A stretch of DNA of 64,000 nt, taken from contig NZ_FOCF01000004.1 of assembly GCF_900110035.1 (NCBI RefSeq), forward strand, positions 69,501 to 133,500, in the 5' to 3' direction. A model generated the notes under the pieces. That model was not told where the DNA came from. It ran no database searches and saw nothing but the letters and a program-made list of their open reading frames with translations. Every line of letters begins with the position of its first letter. Positions within the stretch are counted from its first letter, which is position 1. The position numbers and the translations under genes were made by a program. Positions 28,507 to 37,687 of the stretch are shown here, piece after piece. Source of the stretch: Sphingomonas gellani. Lineage in GTDB: Bacteria > Pseudomonadota > Alphaproteobacteria > Sphingomonadales > Sphingomonadaceae.

Positions 28507-28653
28507 TCAGGAAAGTTGCCATATCGCAGCTAGAATGACGACGACGAGCAGGAGCATTGCAAACTCTTTGGGATTAAAATTGCGGCCGCCGAGCCGGTCA
28601 TACCAGCGGTTGCTATAGCCGAATGGTCCAAAGGCCTTGCTGTTCATATCCAT
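28507..28653 (-). CDS. small predicted membrane protein, 48 residues
   Basis: The frame encodes MDMNSKAFGPFGYSNRWYDR and then a Gly/Arg turn, ending in one strongly hydrophobic helix (EFAMLLLVVVILAAIWQLS). It looks like a genuine single-pass protein, N-terminus in the cytoplasm. Support is moderate: GGGAG lies 12 bases upstream of the first ATG, and a second ATG is two codons later. It lies in a 640-bp stretch that is less GC-rich than its surroundings. No family recognised. Confidence 0.45.
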   Translation of the reverse strand: MDMNSKAFGPFGYSNRWYDRLGGRNFNPKEFAMLLLVVVILAAIWQLS

Positions 28654-28656
28654 GCG

Positions 28657-28887
28657 TTAGATTGTCTCCCAGGTAAAAAGCTGGCGGACTTCCGCTTGAT
28701 CTACAAGTTTTTCGGACACCCGCTTCCGCAGGACATCAGGTTCTGATTCAGATTCGGCATGAGCCGATATGATCTCACCGACTTTGCAATTGCGTGTGAT
28801 CGAGCCGCTGCTGCCCAACAAGGCGGCCTCCACTGGAGCAGGTAAGCACCGGCCGGTCCTAACCACACGCGCGATAGATTCTCGCAT
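28657..28887 (-). CDS. hypothetical small protein, 76 residues
   Basis: This open frame ends four bases before the start of the 48-residue membrane protein, so the two could be an operon. The C-terminal half is charged and helix-prone (AESESEPDVLRKRVSEKLVDQAEVRQLF). No domain is recognised and no good ribosome site is visible before the ATG, so it may be a chance frame. Codon use is less GC-biased than in the neighbouring genes, which fits transferred DNA. Confidence 0.25.
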   Translation of the reverse strand: MRESIARVVRTGRCLPAPVEAALLGSSGSITRNCKVGEIISAHAESESEPDVLRKRVSEKLVDQAEVRQLFTWETI

Positions 28888-28940
28888 CCGGATGCGCTAT
28901 GTGCCCGCCCGTTAGCGATCAGCGGGAAGGGAGTGCGACG

Positions 28941-29003
28941 ATGACCGATCATGTCATGCTCACCCCCGGCGATCTGTGTGTCGGTGGCCTGCTGCACCAC
29001 TGA
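28941..29003 (+). CDS. possible 20-residue leader peptide upstream of the ABC exporter
   Basis: An ATG with a very good ribosome site (GGGAAGGGAG, seven bases away) opens a 20-codon frame reading MTDHVMLTPGDLCVGGLLHH. It ends 76 bases before the ABC transporter, and a hairpin lies between them. The strength of the ribosome site against such a short product suggests a regulatory upstream ORF. There is no conservation evidence from one sequence. Confidence 0.3.
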   Translation: MTDHVMLTPGDLCVGGLLHH

Positions 29004-29052
29004 AGCGGCGGGTTCTGCGCCTGAGCCCATGCCATCCTCGCTGACATAAGGA

Positions 29053-29069
29053 CCGCGCGTTCGGCGCGG
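29053..29069 (+). promoter_or_regulatory. hairpin just upstream of the ABC transporter start
   Basis: CCGCGC-GTTCG-GCGCGG forms a 6-bp all-GC stem ending 10 bases before the ATG at 29080. It partly covers the weak AAGGA ribosome site (29048-29052), so it could limit translation of the exporter. Structure is inferred by eye. Confidence 0.3.
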
Positions 29070-29079
29070 TGATCTTCCC

Positions 29080-30873
29080 ATGACCGACGACACCGAAGAC
29101 CTGTTTCCGCGCGCCTCCGTGCTGCGGCACGTGCTGTCCTTCACCTTTCGCCTGTGGGCGCGCACCCCGATGCTGGCGGCGGCCTGCGCGTCGACCATGC
29201 TGCTGGCGACGACGACCGAGATCTTCGTGCCGCTGTATGCCGGCCACATGATCGATGCGGTGGGCAGCGGTGCCGCGCCGCAGGCATGGCGCGCCTTTTC
29301 CGTCATCGCCGCGCTGGGCGGCGCCATGGTCGTGTTCCGACACCTGGGGTGGTGGACGATCACGCCGCTGACGCTGACCATGATGCGATCCGTGGCGCAG
29401 GAGGCGTTCGCGCGTGTTCAGCGGCTGTCCACCGACTGGCATGCCAACGCCTTTTCCGGGTCCACCGTGCGACGGATCACGCGCGGCATGTGGGCGCTGG
29501 ACACCCTCAACGACGTGCTGCTGCTGTCGCTGTTGCCGTCGCTGACCGTTCTGGTCGGCACGGTGATCCTGCTGGCGCTGCATTGGCCCGTGCTGGGGCT
29601 GGTGATGGGCCTGGGCGCGCTGGCCTATCTGGTGCTGACCGTGGCGCTGGCGACGCGCGTGCTGGCGCCGATCGCGCGATTGTCGAACCAGTGGGATACG
29701 AAAGTGGGCGGCGTGCTGGCCGATGCGATCGGCACCAACGCTGTGGTCAAGGCATTCGGCGGCGAGGCGCGCGAGGAGGCGCGGCTGGCGCAGACCCTGG
29801 CGAAGTGGCGCCGACGGACGCTGCGCACCTGGCTGGCGTTCACCTGGGCGGGTTCCGCCCAGCTCGCGCTGCTGTGGCTGATCCGGGTCGCGGCGACGGG
29901 ATCGGCGCTGTGGCTGTGGTCGCGCGGCGCGGCAGGGGCGGGCGACATGGCCTATGTCATCACCAGCTATCTGGTACTGAACGGTTACCTCCGCGACATC
30001 GGCCAATATGTGCATCAGTTGCAGCGGTCGGTGAACGAGATGGAGGAACTGGTGCAGCTGCACGACCAGCCGCTGGGCGTCGCGGATCACGCCGATGCGC
30101 GGCCGATCGCGATTTCGTCTGGCGCGATCCGGTTCGAGGATGTGACGTTCCGCTATGCCGGCCAGGACCGCCCGCTGTACGAGCATCTGAACGTCACCAT
30201 TCCGGCCGCGCAGCGGTTGGGTCTGGTCGGGCCGTCGGGATCGGGCAAGACCAGCTTCGTCAAGCTGATCCAGCGGCTCTACGACGTGGATGCCGGTCGT
30301 GTGACCATCGACGGGCAGGACGTGGCGCATGCGACGCAAAGCTCGCTGCGGCAGCAGGTCGCGATCGTGCCGCAGGAGCCGGTGCTGTTCCACCGCACCC
30401 TGTCCGAGAACATCGGCTATGCCCGCGCCGGTGCCACGCACGCCGAGATCGAGCAGGCCGCGCGCCTAGCCAATGCGCACGACTTCGTCGCGGGCCTGCC
30501 CAAGGGGTACAACACACTGGTCGGGGAGCGTGGTGTGAAGCTGTCAGGCGGGGAGCGTCAGCGGGTGGCGATCGCGCGCGCGTTCCTGGCGGATGCGCCG
30601 ATCCTGATCCTGGACGAGGCGACATCCAGCCTGGATTCGGAGTCGGAGGCGGCGATCCAGCAGGCCATGGTGCGCCTGATGGAGGGGCGGACCACGATCG
30701 TCATCGCCCACCGGCTGTCGACGGTGCGGTCGCTGGACCGGATCCTGGTCTTTTCCGGCGGGCAGATCATGGAGGACGGCACCCACGACACGCTGCTCCG
30801 CGAAGGGGACGGGCAATATCGTCGCCTGTTCGAGCGTCAGGCGGGGACGGCGGCGGCGGACATCGTCGGCTGA
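29080..30873 (+). CDS. ABC exporter, fused permease and ATPase
   Basis: The 597-residue half-transporter has six membrane helices in the first 330 residues and then a nucleotide-binding domain. It has Walker A GPSGSGKT, Q-loop VPQEPVLF, signature LSGGERQR, Walker B ILILDEATSSLD and switch His in IAHRLST. This is the MsbA/MDR-type exporter layout and should work as a homodimer in the inner membrane. There is no partner gene, so the substrate (lipid, peptide or drug) is unknown. It converges with the LysR gene 11 bases away. Confidence 0.92.
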   Translation: MTDDTEDLFPRASVLRHVLSFTFRLWARTPMLAAACASTMLLATTTEIFVPLYAGHMIDAVGSGAAPQAWRAFSVIAALGGAMVVFRHLGWWTITPLTLTMMRSVAQEAFARVQRLSTDWHANAFSGSTVRRITRGMWALDTLNDVLLLSLLPSLTVLVGTVILLALHWPVLGLVMGLGALAYLVLTVALATRVLAPIARLSNQWDTKVGGVLADAIGTNAVVKAFGGEAREEARLAQTLAKWRRRTLRTWLAFTWAGSAQLALLWLIRVAATGSALWLWSRGAAGAGDMAYVITSYLVLNGYLRDIGQYVHQLQRSVNEMEELVQLHDQPLGVADHADARPIAISSGAIRFEDVTFRYAGQDRPLYEHLNVTIPAAQRLGLVGPSGSGKTSFVKLIQRLYDVDAGRVTIDGQDVAHATQSSLRQQVAIVPQEPVLFHRTLSENIGYARAGATHAEIEQAARLANAHDFVAGLPKGYNTLVGERGVKLSGGERQRVAIARAFLADAPILILDEATSSLDSESEAAIQQAMVRLMEGRTTIVIAHRLSTVRSLDRILVFSGGQIMEDGTHDTLLREGDGQYRRLFERQAGTAAADIVG

Positions 30874-30884
30874 GCGACCGTTCC

Positions 30885-31832
30885 TTACCCGGCGGCGGGG
30901 TCGGGTGGCGTCGTGACGGCCGGCTCGGACCAGGCTTTGGCGCGGACATGGTCGATGAACGCGCGCAGCGGCGGCGGCACCAGACGGCGGCTGGAGTGAT
31001 ACAGGAACGGCCCGGAAAAGGGTTGCCACCAATCCTCCAGCACCGGCTCCAGCGACCCGTTCGCCAGATGGGGGCGCAGCCAGTCCTCGAACAGGTGGAT
31101 CACGCCGGCGCCGGCCAGGGCGGCCTCCACGCCCAGGTCGATCGCGCCGCTGACTCCGACGACCAGCCGGGCCTGCGGCTCGATCCGCACGATCTTGCCC
31201 GCGCGCTCGAACTCCCATGGCGTCGTCAGCCTGCCGCTGGCGAAGCGGCCCAGGATGCAGGGGTGGTCCAGCAGGGCGCGCGGGTGCTCGGGCCGTCCGA
31301 ACCGGTCAAGATGGGCGGGCGCAGCGGCGGTAGCGAAGCGTTGCACGCGCGGCCCAATCGGCACCGCGATCATGTCCTGATCCAGTCGCTCGTCGTACCG
31401 GATGCCGGCGTCGCAGCCGGAGGCGAGCACGTCGACGAAGCCGTCCTCCGCGACGACCTCCACCCGCACGCCGGGATGGGCGGCGAGGAAGCCGGGCAGG
31501 ATCGCGGGCATCACCAGCCGCGCCGCGCTGACCGGCACGTTGAGCCTCAGCGTGCCGCTGACCCCGTCGCGCAGTTCGTCGACGCCGCCGAGTGCCGCCG
31601 CCACCTCTCCCAAGGCCGGACCGAGGCGCTCCAGCAGTCGCGCACCCGCCTCGGTCGGCGTGACGCTGCGCGTGGTGCGATGGAGCAGGCGGACGCCCAA
31701 TCGGCTCTCCAGCCGGCGCACCGCCTCGCTCAGGGTCGATGCGCTGGTCCCGGCGGTTCGCGACGCCTCGCGGAAGCCCCGCGCGCCGGCCACCGCAAGG
31801 AACGCGTTCAGGTCCGACAGGTCCGCATTCAT
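30885..31832 (-). CDS. LysR-family transcriptional regulator
   Basis: The 315-residue protein has an N-terminal winged helix (DLNAFLAVAGARGFREASRT ... SASTLSEAVRRLESRLGVRLLHRTTRSV) and a periplasmic-binding-like effector domain (SGTLRLNVPVSAARLVMPAIL ... HPCILGRF ... FIDHVRAK), typical of the CrgA/DsdC-like branch. The ATG at 31832 is chosen; an upstream in-frame ATG (31865) would lengthen the N-terminus unusually. It is divergent from an aldo/keto reductase gene with 88 bases between starts, so it likely activates or represses that gene. Confidence 0.9.
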   Translation of the reverse strand: MNADLSDLNAFLAVAGARGFREASRTAGTSASTLSEAVRRLESRLGVRLLHRTTRSVTPTEAGARLLERLGPALGEVAAALGGVDELRDGVSGTLRLNVPVSAARLVMPAILPGFLAAHPGVRVEVVAEDGFVDVLASGCDAGIRYDERLDQDMIAVPIGPRVQRFATAAAPAHLDRFGRPEHPRALLDHPCILGRFASGRLTTPWEFERAGKIVRIEPQARLVVGVSGAIDLGVEAALAGAGVIHLFEDWLRPHLANGSLEPVLEDWWQPFSGPFLYHSSRRLVPPPLRAFIDHVRAKAWSEPAVTTPPDPAAG

Positions 31833-31920
31833 TGTCCGACTTTCCGTACAGCCCGTGCGGATCATGATGGATTATCGGCGTGATCGGCAACCCTTACCTG
31901 GCGTGGAAAGGAGATCGACG

Positions 31921-32808
31921 ATGCAGATGCTTGATACGGCCGGCAGCTTCACTCTGGGCGACCGCAGCGTGCGGCGGATGGGATATGGCGCGATGCAGCT
32001 TGCCGGGCCCCATGTGTTCGGACCGCCCCGCGATCGCGACGGCGCGCTGGCGGTGCTGAGGGAGGCGATCGCGGCGGGGGTGAACCATGTCGACACCAGC
32101 GATTTCTACGGCCCCCACATCGTCAACCAGCTGATCCGCGAGGCGCTGGCGCCGTTCCCCGACGATCTGGTGGTGGTGACCAAGGTCGGCGCGGTGCGGG
32201 GCCAGGACGCGTCGTGGAACCTGGCCGCGTCGCCGGACGACCTGCGCCGCGCGGTGGAGGACAATTTGCGCAACCTGGGGCTCGATACGCTGGAGGTGGT
32301 CAATTTCCGGTCGATGCTCGGCGGCGGCACTGCCGGCCCGACCGAGGGATCGATCGCCGCGCCGTTCGAGGCGCTGGCCAGGATGCGGGAAGAGGGGATG
32401 ATCCGCCATCTCGGCGTCAGCAACGTGACGGCGGCACAGGTGGCGGAGGCACGCGCGATCGCGCCGGTGGTGTGCGTGCAGAACCAGTTCAACCTGGCGC
32501 ATCGTGCCGACGATGCGCTGATCGACACGCTGGCGGCGGACGGGATCGCGTACGTCCCCTTTTTCCCGCTCGGCGGGTTCAGCCCGCTGCAATCGGAACG
32601 GCTCGATACCGTCGCGGTCGGGGTTGGGGCGACGCCGATGCAGGTGGCGCTCGCCTGGCTGTTGCACCGTTCGCCCAACATCCTGCTGATCCCCGGCACG
32701 TCGTCGGTGGGTCACCTGCGGCGGAATCTGGCGGCCGCCTCACTCCATCTGCCCGACGATGCGCTGGCGGCGTTGGACGGGATCGGCGCGCGGTGTCCGG
32801 CCGACTGA
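31921..32808 (+). CDS. aldo/keto reductase (YdbC-like)
   Basis: The 295-residue TIM-barrel oxidoreductase has the catalytic Asp/Tyr in VDTSDFYGP and the Lys in VVVTKVGAV. VVNFRSMLGG fills the position where many members have His. IRHLGVSN, QNQFNL and IPGTSSVGHLRRNL bind NADPH. The ATG has AAGGAG seven bases upstream. It probably reduces aldehydes or quinones under control of the divergent LysR regulator. Substrate unassigned. Confidence 0.9.
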   Translation: MQMLDTAGSFTLGDRSVRRMGYGAMQLAGPHVFGPPRDRDGALAVLREAIAAGVNHVDTSDFYGPHIVNQLIREALAPFPDDLVVVTKVGAVRGQDASWNLAASPDDLRRAVEDNLRNLGLDTLEVVNFRSMLGGGTAGPTEGSIAAPFEALARMREEGMIRHLGVSNVTAAQVAEARAIAPVVCVQNQFNLAHRADDALIDTLAADGIAYVPFFPLGGFSPLQSERLDTVAVGVGATPMQVALAWLLHRSPNILLIPGTSSVGHLRRNLAAASLHLPDDALAALDGIGARCPAD

Positions 32809-32815
32809 CGACGCG

Positions 32816-32853
32816 CAGGATCGCGAGGCCGGCCGACCGGACTTGCGATCCTG
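32816..32853. terminator. bidirectional hairpin between convergent genes
   Basis: CAGGATCGC (32816-32824) pairs perfectly with GCGATCCTG (32845-32853) around a 20-base GC-rich loop. It lies between the ends of the aldo/keto reductase and GH92 genes, so it can serve both strands. No T-tract is present. Confidence 0.45.
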
Positions 32854-32859
32854 TGTAGA

Positions 32860-35334
32860 TCAGCGGGAGCGGGATCGTCCCTTGCCGGCCGGCGGAAAGG
32901 TTGGCGGCGCCGACATGCTGCCCCAGCTTCGATCGGGCGTCGTCGCCAGCACGAAATCGAGCCGACCGCCGCGCTCCACGAAGCTGGCGGGCAACCATGG
33001 CCGGTCGCTTGTTCGACCATTCACGCGCAGCGACTGGACATAGGGCGCATCGGCCGCCGCGCCACGGGCGGTGATCGCGATGCGACCACCGGGTCGATCG
33101 ATGGTGACGGCGGGAAACATCGGGCTGCCCATCACCAGCTCGGCCCGACCCGGATAGAGCGGGTACAGGCCCAGCGCCGCCCACACATACCAGGACGACA
33201 TCTGTCCCAGATCGTCGTTGCCGGAAATGCCGGCGGGGGTGTTGGTCCAGATCCGGTCCATCGCCGCCCGCACCGTTTCCTGCGTCTTCCACGGCTGGCC
33301 GACGAAATTGTACAGCCAGGGGGAGGCGATCGACGGTTCGTTGTCGAGTTCTGCGTGGAGCGGCCCGGACTTGGTCACCGCCCACTCGCCCTCGGGCGTC
33401 TTGAAAAAGGCATCCAGGCGGCGGACGGCATTGTCCCGACCGCCCAGCGCGCCGACCAGGCCCGCCGGGTCGAACGGCACCATCCACAGATATTGCGCGC
33501 CGCTGCCCTCCACGAACTCGTCGTCGGATGCCGGGTCGAAGCTCGGCCAGCTGCCGTCCGCCCGACGCGGCTGGATATAGCCGCCGGCCGGGGTGGCGGT
33601 CGGATTGAACAGGTTGCGCCACCAGCCGGACCGGTCGAGGAACATCCGCTCGCCGCGCCGGTCGCCCGCCGCACGTGCCAGCTGCGCCAAGCCGAAATCG
33701 GCAGCCGCCATCTCCAGCGTGTCGGCGGCCGTGCCCCAGCCGGGCGCGCCGACCGGCATGTAATGGTGCGACAGCCATTGATCGAGGCCGGGCCGCTGAC
33801 CGACGCACAGAACCGGGCACCCCTTGCGGCTCAGATCGCCGGGGGTGGGCGTGGTCGCCGCCCGCTTCAGCGAGGCATAGGCGCGCGCCAGATCGAACCC
33901 ACGGCCGCCGAACGCGTGGATCGCCGCCAGCGACGGGGGCGAGGGGTCGCCGTTCATCACGCTGGTCGCGCCGGTCAAATGGGTCCAGCGGTCCCATACG
34001 CCACCGTGCTGGTTGGCCTGGTTGAGCAGCGATTGCGCGATGTCCGACCCACGCTGCGGATCGAGCAGGGTCACCAACTGCAATTGCGAGCGATAGACGT
34101 CCCAGCCGGAATAATTGGCATATTGCGCCTGCTGACGTGGCGACAGGTGGTGAACGGCGCCATCGAACCCGCGGTAACGTCCATCGGCATCGCTGTAGAG
34201 CGTCGGGGTCAGCAGCGAATGGTACAGCGCGGAATAGAACACGCTGCGCTGATCGCCGGTGCCGCCGGTCACCGCGACCTGGCCGAGCGCGCGGTTCCAT
34301 GCGGACCGACCCGCCGCCTGCACCGATGCCAGCGTCGTGCCCGCCGGGCTTTCGCGGTCCAGATTGGCGCGCGCGCTCGCCTCGTCGACATAGGATATGC
34401 CGACGCGCATCGTAACGTCCGGCGACTGTGCGGGATCGAAACTGATCCACCCGCCTGCACCCTTGCCCGTCGGGGGATGGCCGCGACTGCCATAGCCGGT
34501 GCCGCCGACGCCCGTCCCCGATCCCTTCGCGACCGTGTCGTCGTGCCAGGTGCCGCCGGTGGTGAACGGCTGGTCGAATGTCGCGACGAAGTGCAGCGTG
34601 TAATAGCTCTCGCGCCGATCCTCGGCCAGATAGCCGCAGAAATTGCCACTGGTCACGGAGCCGCTGACCGTGCGCGTCGCGGGATCGATGCGGATCGTGG
34701 ATGCCGTGCTGCCGACCTCGCTGTCGGAGGTGCGGAACAACAGGTTCGCGGGCTTGTCCGCGGGAAAGCCGAAGTGCGCGACCGCCGTCCGTGCCGTTGC
34801 GCCGAGCTCCGCCAGGACGCCGTTGCCCAGCTTCACCCGGTACGCGCCGGGGCTGGCGCGTTCCTCGCCGTGATCCAGGATTGCGGCATAGCCCAGACCT
34901 GCGTCGACGGCGGACGGGGACGTTTCCACCGGAACGGTGACCGGCATGATCGGAATGTCGCCGCTCGCGCCGGTACAGCCGGTGCCCGACACGTGCGTCA
35001 GGCTGAACCCGCGCACGCCGTTGCCGTGCCATTCATAGCCGCCGGGCGCGGACATGGCGAACCGCTTGCCGGGCAGCGGTGTCATTTCCGGACTGAACGC
35101 CACCATGCCGAACGGCAGCGTCGCACCCGGAAACACGTTGCCGCCATTGGTCGTGCCGATGAAGACGTTGACCTCTCCGGCGGGATCGGGCGGTGGCGCG
35201 GTCTGCCCGCTCAGCAGCAGAGCGGCGCCGACGAGCGCGGTTCCACGGGCGAGGGTCACCGTCGCGCGGCGTCTCGCCAGAGGGCGGCCATTGTTCGTCT
35301 GGAGCCTGCCGTGCCTGTGTCCCGGTCGTGCCAC
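32860..35334 (-). CDS. GH92 alpha-mannosidase-like glycosidase, secreted
   Basis: The 824-residue protein belongs to GH92, calcium-dependent exo-alpha-mannosidases. It carries VNVFIGTTNGGNVFPGATLPFGM at the N-terminal beta-sandwich, the conserved GYEWHGNGVRGFSLTH, the acid region HAELDNEPS, and the family hallmark GNDDLGQMSSWYVWAALGLYP near the catalytic Asp. The GTG at 35334 has AGGGAGA upstream; this leaves a long basic pre-segment before the hydrophobic stretch, so a later GTG near the signal peptide is possible. With GH20 in the same window, degradation of N-glycan-type substrates is plausible. Confidence 0.9.
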   Translation of the reverse strand: MARPGHRHGRLQTNNGRPLARRRATVTLARGTALVGAALLLSGQTAPPPDPAGEVNVFIGTTNGGNVFPGATLPFGMVAFSPEMTPLPGKRFAMSAPGGYEWHGNGVRGFSLTHVSGTGCTGASGDIPIMPVTVPVETSPSAVDAGLGYAAILDHGEERASPGAYRVKLGNGVLAELGATARTAVAHFGFPADKPANLLFRTSDSEVGSTASTIRIDPATRTVSGSVTSGNFCGYLAEDRRESYYTLHFVATFDQPFTTGGTWHDDTVAKGSGTGVGGTGYGSRGHPPTGKGAGGWISFDPAQSPDVTMRVGISYVDEASARANLDRESPAGTTLASVQAAGRSAWNRALGQVAVTGGTGDQRSVFYSALYHSLLTPTLYSDADGRYRGFDGAVHHLSPRQQAQYANYSGWDVYRSQLQLVTLLDPQRGSDIAQSLLNQANQHGGVWDRWTHLTGATSVMNGDPSPPSLAAIHAFGGRGFDLARAYASLKRAATTPTPGDLSRKGCPVLCVGQRPGLDQWLSHHYMPVGAPGWGTAADTLEMAAADFGLAQLARAAGDRRGERMFLDRSGWWRNLFNPTATPAGGYIQPRRADGSWPSFDPASDDEFVEGSGAQYLWMVPFDPAGLVGALGGRDNAVRRLDAFFKTPEGEWAVTKSGPLHAELDNEPSIASPWLYNFVGQPWKTQETVRAAMDRIWTNTPAGISGNDDLGQMSSWYVWAALGLYPLYPGRAELVMGSPMFPAVTIDRPGGRIAITARGAAADAPYVQSLRVNGRTSDRPWLPASFVERGGRLDFVLATTPDRSWGSMSAPPTFPPAGKGRSRSR

Positions 35335-35434
35335 GCTGCTCTCCCTGTTCGTCGGGCGCGACCCTATCGTGCGGGGCCGGACAGGCAAGGGGAGGGACTT
35401 GCCACGCGGTAAGCCGGCCCGTGATCCGCCATGC

Positions 35435-35761
35435 TCAGGGCTGGCCGGACAACCCCTCGAACCACGCGCGATAGGACGTGTTGCGCGCCATGCGGCGGTT
35501 CAGGTCGGGCGCGCCGTCCGTCCACCAGACGGGCCCGCGTTCGCCAAGCGCCGTCTTCGCTGCGTCGACCTCCCTGCGGGCAGCGGACAGCGCGTCCGCG
35601 TCGCCGGAGCGCATCGTCCGGCCGACCGCGCGGCGTGCGTCCATCAGCCTGCCGACCAGCGACTGTCGCACGGCCTCCGGCAGGTCGGGGTTCGACCGCC
35701 GCCACAAACGCCCACGCACCACCAGGTAGCGCCCGTCCGGCGTCACGGGCGCATCGGTCAA
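35435..35761 (-). CDS. conserved hypothetical protein, 108 residues
   Basis: The frame reads TDAPVTPDGRYLVVRGRLWR, then a helical middle (LMDARRAVGRTMRSGDADALSAARREVDAA) and a conserved-looking end RGPVWWTDGAPDLNRRMARN. I recall such proteins from alphaproteobacteria without a known role. The start is a TTG at 35761 overlapping the SDR stop as TTGA, so translation is coupled. No signal peptide, membrane helix or metal motif is visible. Confidence 0.7.
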   Translation of the reverse strand: MTDAPVTPDGRYLVVRGRLWRRSNPDLPEAVRQSLVGRLMDARRAVGRTMRSGDADALSAARREVDAAKTALGERGPVWWTDGAPDLNRRMARNTSYRAWFEGLSGQP

Positions 35762-36729
35762 CGCCGGCGCCGCCACAGCCAGGTGCCCAGCGCCGCAGCA
35801 CCGAGCGCGACCGCAGCGCCGCCGGCGACCTTGCGCCGCCGGTCCGGATGGCGCCGGCCGCCCTCGACCCCGCTGGGTGCGGCCGGGGTGTCGTGCAGTG
35901 CGCCGGACGTGTCCTCCCCCGGCTCGGCCCGTGCGGACCAGCAATCCATGAAGCCGTTCATGACGGCGGCGCCCAGGTTCGGCGCCGTGAACTGGCTCAG
36001 CTTCAGCGCAAGGGCGGGGGCACCGATCACCGTGGTGTTCCGGGGATGCCGGGCCAGCCGCACCACCGCCTTCGCGACGGTCTCCGGCGACAGCGAACCG
36101 GGCGGCAGCGACAGGCGCGCACCGGTGTAGTTGCCGGCATGATCGATGCCGGGGGTGTCCACGAATGTCGGATAGACGTCGCAGATGTGGATGTGGCGCC
36201 GCTTCGACACTTCGCCGCGCAGTGCCTCGCTGAAGCCGCGCAGGCCGAACTTGCTGGCGGCATAGGCCGCCGCATAGGGTGTCGCGACAAAGCCGCCGAC
36301 CGAGATCATGTTGACCCATGTGCCGCGATCCTGGGCAAGGAAGATCGGCAGCACGGCGTGCGCCTCGTTCATGTGGCCCACCAAGTTCGCATCAATCACC
36401 TGGCGGTGGTCGGCGATCGGGACATCCTCGTACTTGCCGACCACGCCCACGCCGACGCAGCTGAACCACAGGTCGATCCCGCCCAACACCGCGCGGGCGT
36501 CCGCCGCCAGCCTGGCCACGGCCGGCGCGTCGGTCACGTCGACGATGCGGACATGCGCCTCTCCACCGGCATCGCGGCAGCGGCGGGCGATATCCTCCAG
36601 CCCGGCCTCGCCCCGCGCCGCCAGCACCAGCCGCGCGCCGCGTTCGGCAAAGGCCAGCGCGGTCGCCGCGCCGATGCCGCTGGATGCGCCCGTGATGACG
36701 ACGCGGTGGAGTTTGGTCTTCCCGGCCAT
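35758..36729 (-). CDS. SDR-family oxidoreductase with C-terminal membrane anchor
   Basis: The 323-residue protein has the cofactor motif TGASSGIG, active-site Ser in MISVGGF, and YAAAYAASKFG for Tyr/Lys. After about residue 250 it has a charged linker (GGRRHPDRRRK) and a single hydrophobic helix (VAGGAAVALGAAALGTWLW) ending in arginines, which suggests a tail anchor. The ATG at 36729 has GAGGA upstream. It is coupled to the downstream 108-residue hypothetical protein. Substrate unknown; similar enzymes act on fatty or ketone substrates. Confidence 0.85.
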   Translation of the reverse strand: MAGKTKLHRVVITGASSGIGAATALAFAERGARLVLAARGEAGLEDIARRCRDAGGEAHVRIVDVTDAPAVARLAADARAVLGGIDLWFSCVGVGVVGKYEDVPIADHRQVIDANLVGHMNEAHAVLPIFLAQDRGTWVNMISVGGFVATPYAAAYAASKFGLRGFSEALRGEVSKRRHIHICDVYPTFVDTPGIDHAGNYTGARLSLPPGSLSPETVAKAVVRLARHPRNTTVIGAPALALKLSQFTAPNLGAAVMNGFMDCWSARAEPGEDTSGALHDTPAAPSGVEGGRRHPDRRRKVAGGAAVALGAAALGTWLWRRRR

Positions 36730-36916
36730 GCTGTGTCCTCGCTTCCTTGGCGTGAGAGACGATTGCCCGACGTCACTGTTCCGCCTCGCAAAAATCAGGA
36801 GCACCGGTGGCCAACATTACAGCCAACATTACAGCGACGACATCCTCAGGAGGAGCGGTTGACATGGTGAACCGTTTACGGACCACCGCCCACCACCTCT
36901 TTGCGCAGGAGCCGAC

Positions 36917-37684
36917 ATGACCGACACACCCGTAGCGATCGTCACCGGGGGTGAGTCCGGCATCGGCGCCGCCTGTGCCGCCGCACTGGCGGCCGCAGGC
37001 GCGCGCGTGGCGATCACCTATTTCCGCGATCAGGCCGCCGCCGCCCGCGTGTGTTCCGGGATCGGCGGCGCGGATCGTGCCATCGCCGTCCAGACCGACG
37101 TCGCGGACGAGGCGGCGGTCGGCCGCCTGTTCGACACGGTCGAAGGCACGTTCGGCACGGCGACCTGGCTGGTCAATTCCGCCGGTCTCAACATGAGCGG
37201 GGTGAAGCTGGTGGACATGGAACTGGCGCAGTTCGACCGGGTGATCCGGTCCGACCTGTACGGTCCGTTCCTCACCTGCCGCCGCTTCGTCCGCGCGCTG
37301 GAGGCGAAGGGCGCGAAGGGACGCATCGTCAACATCTCCTCCATCCACGAACGCGCGCCGCGGCCCGGCGGCGTGGATTACGATTCGGCGAAGGGCGGCC
37401 TGTCGCAGCTGACCGCGACGCTGGCGCTGGAACTCGCGCCAAAGGGGATCGCGGTGAACGGGGTAGCCCCCGGCATGATCCTGACCCCGATGAACGAGCA
37501 TGCGATGGAGGACGCCGCCTATCGCGCCACGCTGGAGGCGAATATCCCGTGGCAGCGTGCCGGACGGCCGGACGAGGTGGCGGACCTTGTCGCATTCCTG
37601 TTGTCGCCGGCCGCCGACTATATCACCGGCACCACCGTCACGATCGACGGCGCGCTGTCGCTGACCGTCGCGCAGGGCGCCTGA
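36917..37684 (+). CDS. SDR-family oxidoreductase (glucose-1-dehydrogenase-like)
   Basis: The 255-residue classical SDR has TGGESGIG for the cofactor, NSAG, active-site Ser in NISSIHE and YDSAKGG for Tyr/Lys. The last segment (DYITGTTVTIDGAL) is the standard family ending. AGGAG lies seven bases before the ATG. It is followed three bases later by a GH130-like gene, suggesting both act on one sugar. Glucose or related aldose oxidation is the closest family description. Confidence 0.86.
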   Translation: MTDTPVAIVTGGESGIGAACAAALAAAGARVAITYFRDQAAAARVCSGIGGADRAIAVQTDVADEAAVGRLFDTVEGTFGTATWLVNSAGLNMSGVKLVDMELAQFDRVIRSDLYGPFLTCRRFVRALEAKGAKGRIVNISSIHERAPRPGGVDYDSAKGGLSQLTATLALELAPKGIAVNGVAPGMILTPMNEHAMEDAAYRATLEANIPWQRAGRPDEVADLVAFLLSPAADYITGTTVTIDGALSLTVAQGA

Positions 37685-37687
37685 GCG

